A stretch of DNA of 64,000 bases from Cardinalis cardinalis (taxonomy: Eukaryota > Chordata > Aves > Passeriformes > Cardinalidae). The translations under genes and the position numbers were made by a program. The stretch's first letter is position 1. Every line of letters starts with the position of its first letter. Where the stretch lies: NCBI GenBank assembly GCA_014549065.1, contig JACDOX010000155.1, positions 248,001-312,000 of the forward strand, read 5' to 3'. A model generated the notes under the pieces. That model saw only the letters and a program-made list of their open reading frames with translations. It did not search any database and had not been told where the DNA came from. Shown piece after piece: positions 23,701 through 38,700 of this stretch.

Positions 23701-26700
23701 ATCAGGAATGTAAGTAATAGAGTTAAACTTTAAAGCTGGCTTGAAATTAAAATATAGCCATTAATATAAATTAGTATAAATTACTAAGAAAGAACTGCCA
23801 TTGAAACATGGGTGTTTCACTTGCATAACATTAGGAACTTTTTGGAAATTTGTGGGGTTTCCACTAATATAAATATTTGCCTGCTTGTCCCCACACCTGG
23901 TTCAGGTACAGCTGACATCCAACCATGCTCTGCTGAATCTCAGTCTCAGTTAACTTTTCCATTGTTTTGGCTGTTGCCCAAGATTTTTAAGAACTTNTTC
24001 TGTGAGTTTTGGCAACTGCTACTGATATATTCCACAACTGTAGACAGATTTCCCCTTTAAAGGCAGAAGACATTGCTTCTTTAGCACTTACCAGGAGTAA
24101 ACAGAGAGGGAAGTTCACGCTATTGATTTGCTCATTCTACTGATATTCTTCCCCATCTCACAAATGAGCATGTTGTTCCTGTTGTCTTAGGGAGAAAGAC
24201 CAAAACTAAGAATTTTAATGTACCTCCCAGCTGGGAACAGAACTGTGAACTGTCCCTGGAGCACTGGATTCTTGACTTTTTGTTGGAAAAAAGCTAAGAA
24301 AATGAGATGGTGGGTAGGAAAAAAGGAGAAGACTAGGATATGCAAGATCATTATGTAAAAAATTGTGCTCTGCAATTGTACAGATACAAAGCAGTAGATC
24401 TTCCTGAAAATGCTATGGCAATTTTAGTGAAGGGAAGAGTAAGAAATGCATCTGCAGACACTTCACAGGGGACAGACTAATAGTTGGCCATTATTCAGAC
24501 TGTACATTTGGACAAGTTATTATGCATTTAGAGCTAAGCGGACAGAAGGGTTTTCTTGTTGTGGAGAGATTGCAAGACAGATGAGTTATTCCTAATTCAC
24601 TGCTATACATGACAAATTAGAGCTTTTCATACTGAGTTTTAATAATGAATGATTAGTTCCTGACACCAGCCTTGACAGGTCATTAACTACAGCACAACCA
24701 TCAAGTGTTAATAAAGTAAAAGTGTTCTCTTACACATCAAACTTAACAAAATCTGTCCCACTTTGAGAAACTTACCATAAATTTTGTTGACTGGTATTTA
24801 AAGCATAGATAATTAACTCTTCTTCACAGGAATAATATTTCTAAATACAATAAATTCTAAGTAAAAAAATGCCCCTCTGTAATTGTCTGTCATGACTTGG
24901 AATGAAGAGATGACAAGGACCAGTTTAGCATTCTCAGCATTAAAAACACATGAAAAATTATTCCCATTGGAGCCAGTCAAATCCAGTTCATGGCTGGGAA
25001 TAACTCCACATGCATATTTTATGTATAAATCTATATATAACTGTATATATTGCACACAGGAGACCTGAACTATCAGACATTTACCATCTTTTAATAAAAC
25101 AGTAGTGCTAAATGGAACTGGCTGGTAAACATTAGTCACAAAAACATGTCAATAAAGCTGCAAAGATTCTAAATGATGGAAAAAATCATGGNCTGCTTTC
25201 AAAATAAGTCAGTGAAGGCTTGTAATATATTTTACTTCTAAATTACTCCTTCTAGTTTATGGATTAAAGAAATACAACATTATTGAGTGTAAATATGTTG
25301 CTATGGGGAGAACAGGCTGGGTGACTGGTTTCACTGAAGTTCATTGCATATGAAGGAAATACTCCAAGGAAATACTTCAAACAGTTCAATATTTAATGTT
25401 GTATATTCAGATTTACTTTCAGAATGTTTTCCTCTATAACANGAAACCAATTTTCTTTTTTTAAAATCATTGTCGGAGTTGCAAATAAATCCAAGTCCCA
25501 GGAATCTCCCTATTCAGAAACTTAAACTGAAAGTTTTTAGGGGCTGCTCTATGTTAATAGAGAACGTCCCTTCAGTTCACAGCCCTCCAGAGAACATCCT
25601 ACCTTGCCTTTTTTCTCAGCATCTCCTACATGAAGTATTCCAAACTGTTTCCACCTANAAATACCTTCCTATGCTCTGTGAGAAAGCAGAACTGATGAGG
25701 TGGGGTTGGAATGATTAACTCACACTCCTGAAAGACTGCACCTATGCTTAGCTGGAACAAGTTCAAGTTCAATTAAAAATATTTTGCTTGCAGTTTGGAA
25801 TACATGTTGGGATTAATTCTAACAAGCAGAAACAACTTAGATTGNTTTCAAGTCCAACAAACAGACTGCAGAGTACGAATTTTCCAGCACTACATCCAAG
25901 CTTTTTAACATTTACAGAACTGAGAAGGACAATAGATTAGGGGGGCTGGGGAATAAAATAATTTCACTGCAGAGGTCTATTAATGTAAAGTAGCTATAAT
26001 ATGATGAGAGAAGCTTGACACCTCCAAATTTACCTCTTTTGGCTGGGAGAACAGTGTCCTTGTGGGAGCAAAGGGATCAGCTGGCTCCCTGCTGCACATG
26101 GAGCACAGCAGTGATACTGAGCCCGAGCATGGAGCTGCTCTCCACAGCTGCTCACAGGCAACCTCCTGATAACCCACTCCCCCTAACCATCCTCACGGGT
26201 CACCAGAGTTCACTGCTCAGCTGGGACAAATAAGGAGAACACTGTAACTAAGAACATTNGATCTACACAAATAGCATTTAACTGAAATAGAGAAAAAATC
26301 CTCTTACTTAATCCAGTTCATCAGCTCCACAGTGTCTGGGTCATAGAATTCTCTCAGCTCTGACAGTTCATCCATTATTCCTGGCCAGAACTAAAACGGA
26401 AACAAAATCAAACAACCTGAAGACAGAATGAACCAAACAAGTTGTGGATGCTGAAACGTATTACTTCCTCTTAGCTGGTAAATAATCTTGTCCAGCTCAT
26501 GGGCAAATTGCAAGACACAAGAGTCTCTGTCTACCCTTCCTAGGAAGGAGAGGTGGCTGTCACTGCAGGATGAACATACAGTTTCAGAGCTGCAGATCTG
26601 CAGCTCCTGCCAGATGACCAACAGGACCAGAACTGCCCATTGTCAATGATGACAAGACAAGGAAAGGTCCCAGGAATTAACATTAAGTTTGGAAAGGAAA

Positions 26701-29700
26701 TATAAACTAAATTTAAAAAGGCAGGAAATCTGTATAAGAAGTAAAAGCTATTAGATGTGCTGCAGATGCTATTAATGGTATTTCATAACTTTGAATTAAA
26801 AGAGAACTACTGAAGGCAAAAATAAAACTGTGACTGAATGACAACAACAAATAGGCCATCAGGGGAAAGCATTTAAAAATTTACTACAGACAAAGAATAC
26901 ATAAATCAAATCCAGAGGAGAGAAAAAAGGATGGAAAGTGATTCTCAAAAGCTTAACCCTCCTGTCCAAAAAGCTAAGGGAACAATGATTTATTTAAGAG
27001 TTTTTGTTTAAGCCAGTGAATATTTCAGGGCAGAAGGGAGCAATTAAGGAAGATAATGACAATGCTAATCACAGATTGCTGTGCATCAGTCTTTATTACA
27101 GAAGATGCTATGGTAAAACCTATTCCAAACCTGCTTTCTTTAGATAAGAAGGACTGCTGGTTTGAAAATTGAAATGCTACAGGAGAAAGTCTAACAAAAC
27201 CCACCTGATTATCTAAAAAGCCATTAATCATCCCATTTTAATGCTCATCCCAGAGTTCAGAAGCAATTTGAATGTGGTGCTGCTGAGCTCCTTAGCAAAC
27301 ACAGGCATTGCTTCACTAAAACTGTAATTACATGGCAGGCCTGGGGACAGGAGGTATAACTGGGCCAATTAAGATTCTCACTAGTGTACCTGCTTACTTC
27401 AAACACTTGTTCAAGTACTCCTGGCACCTCCCAGGTGGAGCCATGGCAGCATCACAACTGTGGGGAAGATTTGGGAAGTACAACAGATGTATTTCTGCTC
27501 TTCAGAAGCTCTCCCAGAGATTAGTAAATTCAGCTGTTGTGAAAGGAGATTGTGGAGTCTCATCGTGAATCAAAATTGCCTCNCTGCATTACTAAAGTGC
27601 CCTGGATAGCTACACATTCTGAGAGCTTGGAGTCCTTCAGGGTGGAGACAGAAGGAATGGGCTCTGCTTTGCTTTTCAGTCAGTGCAGCCTGCCCTGTAA
27701 CCTCCTGAGGAACCAGTGCCACAGCTCCCTGCTCATGGCTGGGGCTATTCCATGGCATTCACTCTGGAAAGGATTTTTAACTTACAGTACTGCAAGTTTT
27801 GAGTGAGTACAGGCAGTTTCTACTGGAGGAAAATTTTGGTCATGGGGCTTGCTATTACTAAATTGAAAAATTTCCAGGTAGTGTTACATTTCATTAGTAG
27901 AACCAAGAGAAAACGAAGGCACTCCACGAGTTCCAAATACAAGATAATGACAAATAAAAAGTAAAGCATATGAAAATATGGACCAATAACACTGACAGAA
28001 CTTTGTCTCGTAAATCAAGTACATGTCAGATTGAGAAAAAGTCTGGTGACACAAGGAGAGGATAAAAAGAACAGATGGAGCACATAAGGGATGTAACAAA
28101 CTGCTCAGAAGACTGAGGGAAATGTGAAAGAGGTTTCCAACTTATAACAGTGCTTGTCTCTGGGGTCAAAGTCTTCAGGAAAAGAAACCAGTTGTCAAAT
28201 GCCTTAAATTAGCCCTGAACTGAGTACAGCCAAAGACTGCTCAGATCATGGGTATATGTTGCAGTANGTGCTGTAATAAATGTCTATGTTTGGAACAAAA
28301 GGACTTGGCCATGATGAAGATAAAAATGCAGCTGCATAAGTAATAGGAATAGAGTGTTTACTGTTAGAGAGAAATCAAGATTATTTGGCAATCCTTGGAA
28401 TTAGAATGCTCAAGCTCAGGAACTCACCTTAAATACCAACAATTTATTCAAACACAAATTGATGAGCATTATTGTGAAGTCAAAATACAATGAACACAGA
28501 TAAAGGTGAAACCTACCTAAAAAGTGTAAGAAGTGAAACATAAATACTACTTGGTACTGCTTTATGCATGTGTTGTGTTGTCAGCTAAAGCAGGCATGGA
28601 AATACTTCAGCATTTTCACTATCTGAAAGATGTTTGCACTTTAATAATGAAAATCACAAGTAAACAGGAATACAGATGTCTCACAGGTCTCAAAACATCC
28701 TGTTCCTGAAATCTGAAAGAAATCCAGCATTGTAGCTGTAGCTGCATCTCAATAAATTATTGTTCAAGTGATGTATTTGGGGCTGTAGTAACCACATGCC
28801 TCAAAAGAGGCTTTCATTGGCTTATTCAGGATTAGGTTAATAATCCCATAAAAGTCCTATTTTGAGGAACTGCACTGAAGAACAGTTCTTCTGACAAATG
28901 TAACAGATAATGAAACACCAAACTGCCCCCCTAAAAATTCAAGAGAACCAGCCCTGATGGCCAGGTAACTTTGTGGTGTACANAGAAACTGCTCCTGCAA
29001 TCCAAGCAGTCACTGACTCAACAGAGAAATTCTTGTCTGGAAAATAAAAAGATAAGTAAATCTCTGTTCCAAAAATCTCCTTCTACTGCCTGTTTGTAAG
29101 GTGTTAGAGAGTATAAAACCACATTCTCACAGAAGCAATGGGTCCTTTCTGGATCTCTGTAAGAACTCTTGTCTGACCACTGCCAGGGCACGTGGGACAG
29201 GAGCCTTGTGGGTCCCTTCCAGCTCAGAATATTCTGAGATTCCCTCAGGCTTCTCATCAACTCTTGCAGCTTTGCAGAAAAGACCCACAGAGAGATCCAC
29301 TCCTCTGGTAGCTCAACTGCAAGAACTGACTCAGGACAAAAAACAACTGAGAGGTGACAGATTTCTCATTCCTACTGTGAAATCTGAAACATAGTATTTT
29401 TAATGTCAATAAAAATTATTTCCTCTATTTAGAAGAAACACGAAAATGATGCTTTGCAGACAGACTGAGCACAACTAATGACTGCTCTAAACACTGAAAT
29501 CAGTGTTTTCTGTTGACTTCAGAATTGAATCTGACAGAATTTAGGAACTTTACATCTGCTCATGAAGAGTGGGAGGAAAATTATTCCTAGTGATCTGTCA
29601 CATTAGACTATCAGAATGTCATGCTCCTGGTATGCCCCATGTCAGAAGAAATGACATTTTTTTGTCATATTCAGAGATGATGAAAATAGCAAATGACTTC

Positions 29701-32700
29701 CTAACCATCACATGAATGGACAAAAAGAGTCCTCTAACAGAACAATAAGACAATTTAAGTGGAAAACAGTATTTTTTTACTTTTTGTTTCAGTTTTAGAA
29801 GGGGGAACACAATACTGGAGTGAACTCTATTAGCAGCTTTCTTAACTGCTTCACTACTGCCTTTTGAACTGTAACAATGACATTAATCTTGCCTTTTTCT
29901 GAAGGGAATTATTTAACAGATGTATTTTCATCTCAGACTAGTTATTGCAGAAACAACTCCTCCATCAAAGCAGACTCTGAATTTTTTGTCTTTGTGACTA
30001 CAGATTAAAATAAGGGTTTGCCCATTAAATCAGTGTTCTAAATCTCACTGCTATGACAGACTGATAATCTTGCACATGTTATTGATTTACCTATGTTTTA
30101 TGCATTTACATTTAAGTGTTTGACAATAATAATATTCTGTTTCTGGAACAGACAGAAGACAAACCAGGTACTTNACCATTTAATAATTCTGTACTTTAAA
30201 ACATATGAGGTGAGGCACAGCAGTAGAGATTACTATTATTTCTGCTCCTACAATAAATCATGACACAATGTGACAATCTGCATTTTATCCACTACTTAGT
30301 TAAAACCAAAAGAGACAACTCTCCTTTCCATAAAATTATGCCTTTAAATAACACCTGCTACTTACACATACAATCAGATAAACATTTGTATCTATGAACA
30401 ACTACTTTGGATCAAATAAGCCCAACTGATCCTTCACAGACAATTCCATATGCACAGCTATCCTAATTATTAAAATTCAGTTACAATTCTTGTATGCAGT
30501 TACTAATAAGACAACCCTTCTAGGAGAAAGGAAAAATGTCATGCAACTAAAATATGCCAAAACATTGAGAAAAAAAATTTCTTACCTTAAATGAAATGTA
30601 CAGTAATGTAATTAATGGTATAGAATACTTAATCACCTGTGTCTATGAGAAATTGAAAAAAAAATTGGTTATTTTGATGATACATTTAATAGACTTAATT
30701 TTTAATGTATTGATACCTGAAATATTTAACATGTAGTGGAATTTAAGAGATTGAATTTTANGCCCATATTCTGATTTTATTTTCAAGTAAAACCCTAATT
30801 ACAGACCCATCACAAAAGATGGATTTATATCTTTAAATCTATATTCTACAAGGTGGAAAACACTGTCACTCAATATAATTGACTGCAAAGGTCTTCTAGA
30901 CTGCTGATGATTTCTTAATATGGAGACTTTTTTAGTAAAATTATGGCTGTTTTTCATAGCCACATCTATGTTGCCATCTAGTGTATTTCAATGGAATTGT
31001 TTAATATAGAAACCACCAGAAAATCCATTTTACTTACTAAATTTATACAAACATCCAGCAGAGATACCTGGTTTGAGAGAACTACAANCAATACTCAGCC
31101 CTGAGCCTTGACTTGGTTCAGATGCAGCCCAAAGCTGAGGGGATGANAGGCTGAGTACAGTGCTCACCCTCTGGGACGTGTAGAGATGGAGACACTTGAG
31201 GATGAGTTTCCAAACCTCTGTGCTGCACAGGCCAAAGGATGCAAACACACACATGTGGGATGTCCACAGGTACTTCATCCTGGAAGAACACAAGCTTTTC
31301 ATGATCACTCTGAGCTCTGCAAAGCTGCTTGTGAGAGCAGTTAATGTCACAGAAATTCTGAACACAGTTTTCTTGGACTTTCATGCCTCTGAAATAACTG
31401 AGTACANGACTGACACTGCACTTTGCTATGCACTCTTGAGAACATTTCTGTTCCCAAACTTCCATTCTTTCTGGCAGAATTTTGGGAAATGCCTCAGTCT
31501 ACAAGTAGAAACACACCAGGGAGAGAAAGAATGTTCATGATCCTATCAGTTTGTGGTCAACATATTTTACACTCTTATAAAAATATACTCAGTCATCTGA
31601 ACAAGCCCTTAGAATCAAGAAAATATACCTCATTGTGCTTAATGCCAGACATCCAAAAAGAACTGTGTGAACTAAGCTGTAGGCAGCCTCAGGCTTCAGT
31701 GTCACTGTGTATTCTTCCACTTTGTCCTTCAAATGGACTTGATTTGAACCACTGNTTGAAGGAAAAAAAGTGTTATATTAAGCTCTGTAACATATTTCAC
31801 ATAATTATCTGCATTTTAGAAAGTACAGAATCTTTCTGGGGCCAGAAACAACAACCACTGCTAAGAGCCCACAACCTTCTATTGTATCTGTGATCTAATT
31901 TAGCCTGATGCCACCAACTTGATGCAGCATCAGGTATTTCTTTTCATGTGCAGATTTCTGGAAATGCAATGGGTTTAAATGAGCTGAATTAGAATGAGAT
32001 AAAATTTTTACAGCAAGGCAAGCTTGGTTTCTTGNTGGAAGCAGCTACTCCCATGTTCAGAGGGCTTTTGGTGAGAGTGAAGAATTTAACTGTGATTTGT
32101 GGGGTTGTGCTGGTGTGTCTGGTGTGTCTGGATGTTACCAAAGCCACAGACTGGAAGCAGAGTTAGGGAAAATGAGCCCTGAAGGGAGTGGTTATTGCTT
32201 GAGTGCTTGAGGTGTCTGGCCTTGTGGAGGACCCTTCAAAGAAAAAAAAAAAAAAGCTGCTGCTTCAGTTTGTGGGGTTTTCCTGTTTATTTCAGAGCAG
32301 GGGATAAGTGAGATAAATACATTAAAAATTAGGGACATGTCTGGGATTACATCTAGGGTTGCAGAAAATAAGAGCTGCAGAATCTTTATTTTTAAAATTG
32401 ACAGCTCCAATGATTTTTTAAAGAGGCTGGTTGAATAGTACCAAAATTATTTACAGATAACTGACATTTCACAGTTACTATTGTAATATGTAATTGTCAT
32501 ACCATAGTTTTGGAACGTCTTGTCTTGTCTTTTCTCTTGTTCTCTCTCCTTTTTATCCAGTCTTCCCTAAAATCTCTGATAGTGCCACTAGTCAGGTGAC
32601 ACTCCTTGAATTTTTGCTTAATCAGGTTTTATATGATNCCTTCTACCTTTTGCCCAGGTTGTACAAGTAAAACTGAGAGCTCCATAATGAACCTTTTTTT

Positions 32701-35700
32701 TAATTAACATTTCTGTCTGATTTTCTTCNGTGTTCTGTAGATACCTCAGAATCCCACAGATTAGCTCTGGGAACTGCCAGCAGTGATGCAGTTACAGCTC
32801 CTGCCCCTTCACACAGATCACAGAGTATTCCAGCTCATTTCTGGGCAGTTTGAGGGTAACACCAGGGAAATCTGTGATTTGGAGTGCTTTGCATGGGGAA
32901 AATGGGATGAACTAAAGAAACTAACAAAGTTTTAGATAAAAACATCCTTCCCCTGCTTCTCCTCATCCCAAAATCCAATCAACATTATACATACTGCAAA
33001 CTTCAGCAGCAAAGAGCTTCAGTGAATCTAGAGAAGGATGTTTCTTTGGTTACATTTGTAGATTCAACAGGAAGTTACTTATTCTGCCTGATTTCTCTCT
33101 CCTACACCCCACTCCTCAGTAGCTGTNCAAAGCAATCCTGTATTTGCTGCTGTGTTCACCTGTCAGTTCCTCAGCCAGCTGAAGAAAATAAAATTGATAA
33201 AAATGTGAATTTTCTTAAAACTGTACTTAAGAAAGTTGTGAATTTTCCTTAAACTGTATTTACCTGAGGTTCCGAAAGGCAACAATTACAGCTGCTACTG
33301 TCAGAAGGAAGAGAACAAATCCATAGACGTAAAACAGTAATGTACTGGAGAGTCTCGAGAAAGTATTTAAAGGTAATAAACCAAAGGCTTCTTCACAAAG
33401 ATACAGGTTAGCATCAAAATCTCTAAAAAAAAAAAAAATAAAAATCTTTGCCCATCATGTATTTCATAACTTGATATCAAAAAGGATAAAAGTTTCCTTT
33501 CTTCTGAAGAAATTATAAAGTCACAGGTGTGCAGATTATTCTTAGAGCAAGTATGACATAAACATGAGGTAAAACTGTGATTTACTGCACGCATTTGAAA
33601 CAGGAACAACCTGAAGGGTTCAATTAAATAAGTCAAAAAAGCAAAACTGCAGCTAAATCGTACCTTGTTGCTCCAAATCCAAATTTTGCTTTCAGNAATT
33701 TGAATATATGCTCATCTGATTCAAGATTAAGAATTTTCTACAAAGGGGGGAAGAGAAAGGAAATTATACTTTAAATATCAAAAATGTTGCACAGTAAACA
33801 GCTTTCTTTTTCATTTAAATGAAACTGTAAAGCAACACAGGCTTACTAAGATGGGTGCTTTGCAATCAAAGAAGCACTAAGTTTTAACTGCATTCATTGA
33901 AAAGAAAATTTAGTGAAACACTTTGCAAATGCTCAACAGTATAGATCTACAACTGACATAAAATGACAGGTGAGCTTCAAGTTAACACCAATTATTTGGT
34001 GTTAATTTACGAAGTTTTCAAATCCATATACCAAAGGTTAGCAAAACTATCTTTAATTTCTAAAATGCAATTTCTGANATGCAGAGAAATCTCAGAGTTT
34101 TTGTTTTATGATATTCCTGTAGATGGTTAACAAATAGCTTTTAACATAATACAATGCGTATTTTTGATATTAAAAATTATTTGCCTACCTTAATGAATTT
34201 ATTTATTAGGAGAGTCAAGCACAAGACTAGTAGAACATGGAGGATAAGTTTCCCAAGCCTACTAAGCAAGCCACCCTTTTTTAGGTTTTTCTACAAAGAA
34301 GAAAATATTAGTATTTCAGTCCTTTTTTTATTTTAATATATTTGGAACAAAAGCATCACAGGCTATTTGCAACAGCTCATCTGCTAGTCCTGAGCAGCAC
34401 CAACTCTGCATTAGGGTCATTTAAGCAAAACCAGGCACAGAACCAAGTACTCAGAATACAGATACACTTCTTGCACAAAACTGAAGGGACAATGTCATAA
34501 AAGCTTTGATGTGGCAGAGTTTTGGAAGCAGCCAAACAGCCCTTCTTTGGCAGCAGCCCTAGNGTACCTTCTGAACTCATTCCCTAATTTCCACAATCTT
34601 GTGTGCCTTCTGAAATATCTACTCATTACACCTTCCACTAAACATNGCAAAGGGATCTTCTGGCTCTGTCAGTTGATAGGATTTTGAGCAATTTTCCAGT
34701 TACAAGCTCCAGATCCAGATAAGCTGCTCAAAGGTANCTGGGAATTGCTGCAGACANTAGGAATGGCCCTGTAAACTCCTTTATTGTGGTCAGAGGCTGT
34801 CACCAATGCCAGAATCAGAAAAAAACCCCTGTAACTACAGTAAAAAACCTCCAATCTTTGAAAGAAACAATGGATTTCAGGAAGCTGAACTTGACATGAG
34901 AGCTGTCCAAGTTGTTANAGTTTATTTTGTTGGAGGCAGATCCATAAATTCAAGCCAAGTCCTGCTGAAACAGGTGTAAAGTCCATTTATGCANTTTTTT
35001 TTTCAGGATCCAAATTGCAGCTTGCACAATCATTAATGTTAATAGCAATCATGGAATTATGATGTCTGATGTGCTTGGTTAAGCTGCAGTTAGTGTAATG
35101 NAATTCATCATTTGATCAGGCAATGTTTGGGTTGCTGTATGCTATAGTAATTCTTCTAATTAATATNACTAAATGAAAATTATAATGCATCTAAATTACT
35201 CATTCACACACACATTTATAAAAATACTCTTTATTTAGTACTACAGAAATATTTTGGTACCTACCTGGATTGTCCTTGCTATTAAGACAGAAACATTAAA
35301 ACTTATAAGTAATGATCCAAGAATCATAGAATTGAAGAACTGCAGGACACAGACCAGCAGTAACCCAGAAATCTGAATGATATAGAGCCATGTAACCTGT
35401 AACAATAATGAGATTATTTTTATTTTTATGCCTACAAAACTTTACAGTCATAGGTGCTTTTCTCTTAATATGCTTTATAATTTATTTCAACATCAATTAT
35501 TTTTGCAAATAATGTATCGTCTTGCAGTGAATCATTACATTTAAAGCCATTACTGTATCCTTTTTATATTTATGTCCTGAACTACTTAGGTTAATATTTT
35601 ATGCCTGTTTTATACTTAAGGAAGCCTGATCCTATAATCAAGCAGATTAACTGCTGATTATAGATGATTATAACTGCAGTGTGAGGAAAATATTAATTAC

Positions 35701-38700
35701 TTAATATTTGGAAGATGGTTTTATTTTCTTTAGTCCAAGAAGTGTTTCTGTAGCCTCTGTGATGTTTTTATGACTGAAGAGTTATGGCTCAGTGCAGTTC
35801 AGCAAACAAACATCACCTACCTTCTCAAACTCTTCTGTATCAGTTCAGTATAATCCCTTTTGGGTTATGCTAAACTATTATCAGTGTTCAGCTCAATGNA
35901 AGCACTAAAGCCCAGCTGATTTTCAACAGTGGTACCAAAATAGACATTTTACCTCACATAAAGATTTCAAGTTCAGTCTTGTGTTACAGCAGTGGTGTAA
36001 ATCAGTATCAGAGAGCCCAACAAGCCCCACCAGTTATTAGTGCTTTTTTGAAAANGAGTACAGACACAGTGGTGTGGCGAGTCTGTTTTGGAATAACTCA
36101 GGATGAAGCTGGTAATTTGCTGACTTTTAAGGCAGTCACATTAAATGTTGACTTTAGCTTGCAGCTGCTGGTATAATGAAGAGTTAAGAAACTTAAGTAA
36201 GCCACATTTATCTTGATATGCAGGCCCCATATAATTTTCAGTTAAATTAATACAATCAGTAAAGTTCAAGTCTGCTTCAAATATAAAATGAATTTACATG
36301 AATTACTCTTCATCCTCCTGTAACCTTTCCTAAAGTTAGAAACTTTTTCAACCAGTGCAAGCTTTCACCATGCCTAAATTGATCTTGGTAGAATTTCACA
36401 GCTATGTTAATGTCAAAGACAGTGTTTTCAACTTCTACAGTACATTTCTGTTTTGTGAGATTGACTGTCAATGATCCCTGACCTTCTTAGTAAGACTTGT
36501 TTTATTTTCTGGCTTATCCAGCTCAGCAACACAGCAGGGGCAATGCTGTTATTCTGTGGTGAATGTCAATGCAGGAAGACAACTGCTTCTCCCCANCAAC
36601 CTGGTGTTCTGCATCCTCCTCCTGTGCACAGAGCCTGGCCCCAGACGAGGATGCACAACGCTTGAGGCAAAATTCATACACTGCTTTGACTTCAGCTTAC
36701 ACAAAGATTCCCTGTGGTACTTTTTCNTTCTGGCAACTTTGAGAGGCCATGCTAAAGCTGTGGTATCAGATCAATTGTTAGGATGGTGTTTGGAAGTGTC
36801 AAATAGTGTCTAAACAGAAGTAGACAAAGATTAAATAGACATGAACTAGGTTCAAGTGAACAAAACCCAGAAATGGTGGTGTTTCCATCATTCACTTTTA
36901 CACTTGCAGGATTTATACACTGTGATTGCTTCAAAGCACAAGGCACACAGCACAATCTGTATTACTCTGNCCATCCAGGCCACTGGTTAGGAAAACGCCT
37001 TTAAAACTGTTGGCTTTGTGAAGGCAAAGAAACAAAAGTAGGTTCTTTCCAAAGAGAAAGTTACCTTTGCTGTGGGAAGCATGTCCAAGGAGTCCAGTAT
37101 GAACAATGCCAATGCTTGTATCAGCATCATAAACTGGTTAAATTGCCAAGTCAGGCTAAAGAGAAANGTTGCTATGAATACAGCCATGAGNGTGAGCCTC
37201 TGCAAGGAGGGAACAAAGTTTTATTTTATAGTGTTCTTGGTTAAAACACAAAAAATCAAGCAAAAAGAAACCCCAACAAACCAAATCAAAGCCCACCTTA
37301 ATCTGGTTTTATTTTAAACCANTTTTAAAACACTGAATTTTCTAACTGCAATAACAGCTTAGAGGATAACAAACATTTTATTAGAGTTACAAATTCTTGA
37401 CTTATGCCTGTGTTTTATCACCGTAACACCATCTGCAAGAAAACAGGGAGATCTTGGATAGTTTCAGCCCCCAGATTAAAATGCAATACCTGTTTTACTG
37501 TGGTATAAAGAGCAGTTATTTGATCAAAATGAGGAGTGGTAACTTAAGAACTGTTGATCAAAGAAACTGTNTCACCTCTTTGCTTTAATTCTTGNAGATG
37601 AGGACAGTTCTCTGTTATTGAGTTTACTGTGTCATATTTTCAGAAATACTCACTTCTTGAGCAGGCTGTAAATGAGTTCTGAGTAGGTATGTGATGGCTG
37701 CTATCTGAACAGCAAAGAATGGCAGTGCCCAGTTCTCCCTTAAAGGAATGGTGAATTCTACCCTTGTAGTATCTACTCTGTACAAAACAGAGAGTTTCAC
37801 AAATTTNAAATCAAGCCAACACTTGGTGACAGACAGCTTGCAATGACAGGCATCTCTGTGCTATTTTAGCTCCTTATTTATAAAAATGGAGGCTCTACAC
37901 TCCAGTTCCTTCAAACACACCTGGCTCTGAAAATAAATCACTGTGAAGGTTCTGCAAGTTATCCATTGTTTCTGCATCTCAAATNATGTACTTCAGCTTC
38001 ACTAACTAAAAAAAAATATACCATGGATTACATCTTACTTATGAAGCCCAGCTTGGGTAATTTAGAAATGACAAATATACCCCAAACTAAAAGCACTCAC
38101 AAAATCCAGCTTGTGGATTTCCACACCACAGGTCATGTTACTTCATTTTTTGGTTTGCAAATGCACATANAAGAATATAAACAGAATATAATTTTCACTG
38201 TGATCCCAATGACTTGAGCATGAAGACAGTTTAACTGCTTATGAGCTTTGGGTCATTTTTTGAAGCTTTTGAACATAAGAAGTACGTGATGGAAGAATTC
38301 TCCAAAGAACAGTCATTTGCAAAACCTGATTTAAAAGTTAAAAAACAAAGAATAATTCTCTTTCTCNCAGTGTAGAGAAAATATTTGCTAAAACAATCAT
38401 TCTCTTTCTCCCAGTGTAGAGAAAATATTTGCTAAAGCAGCAAGTAAGCAACAAATCTGAAACATGCTTAGCTGGAGGAAGAATGTGTTTATATGGAATT
38501 TCTCAGTAGCCTCAGATGTAATTAATCTGGACAGAAAGTCTTTATCCAAATCCATTCTATGCACTTATTATATTGCATAAAGTAAACAAGCTCTCACTGT
38601 NCACCAATTATTAGAAAGATGGACAAATTTGCTCAGATATTCTTTAAATGGAAGAGATGACCCCATGAAAGAAATGTGTGAAATACAGTACATTGCATGT

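Noticed and set aside
31423..31893. 156-codon + strand open frame
   Set aside because: Runs antisense over DPY19L3 exon 13 and intron; the minus strand gives the conserved protein.
35318..35336. AATCATAGAATT, resembling a CR1 3' tail
   Set aside because: It is inside DPY19L3 exon 9, coding for FNSMILG in frame, so the match to the CR1 tail repeat is coincidence.
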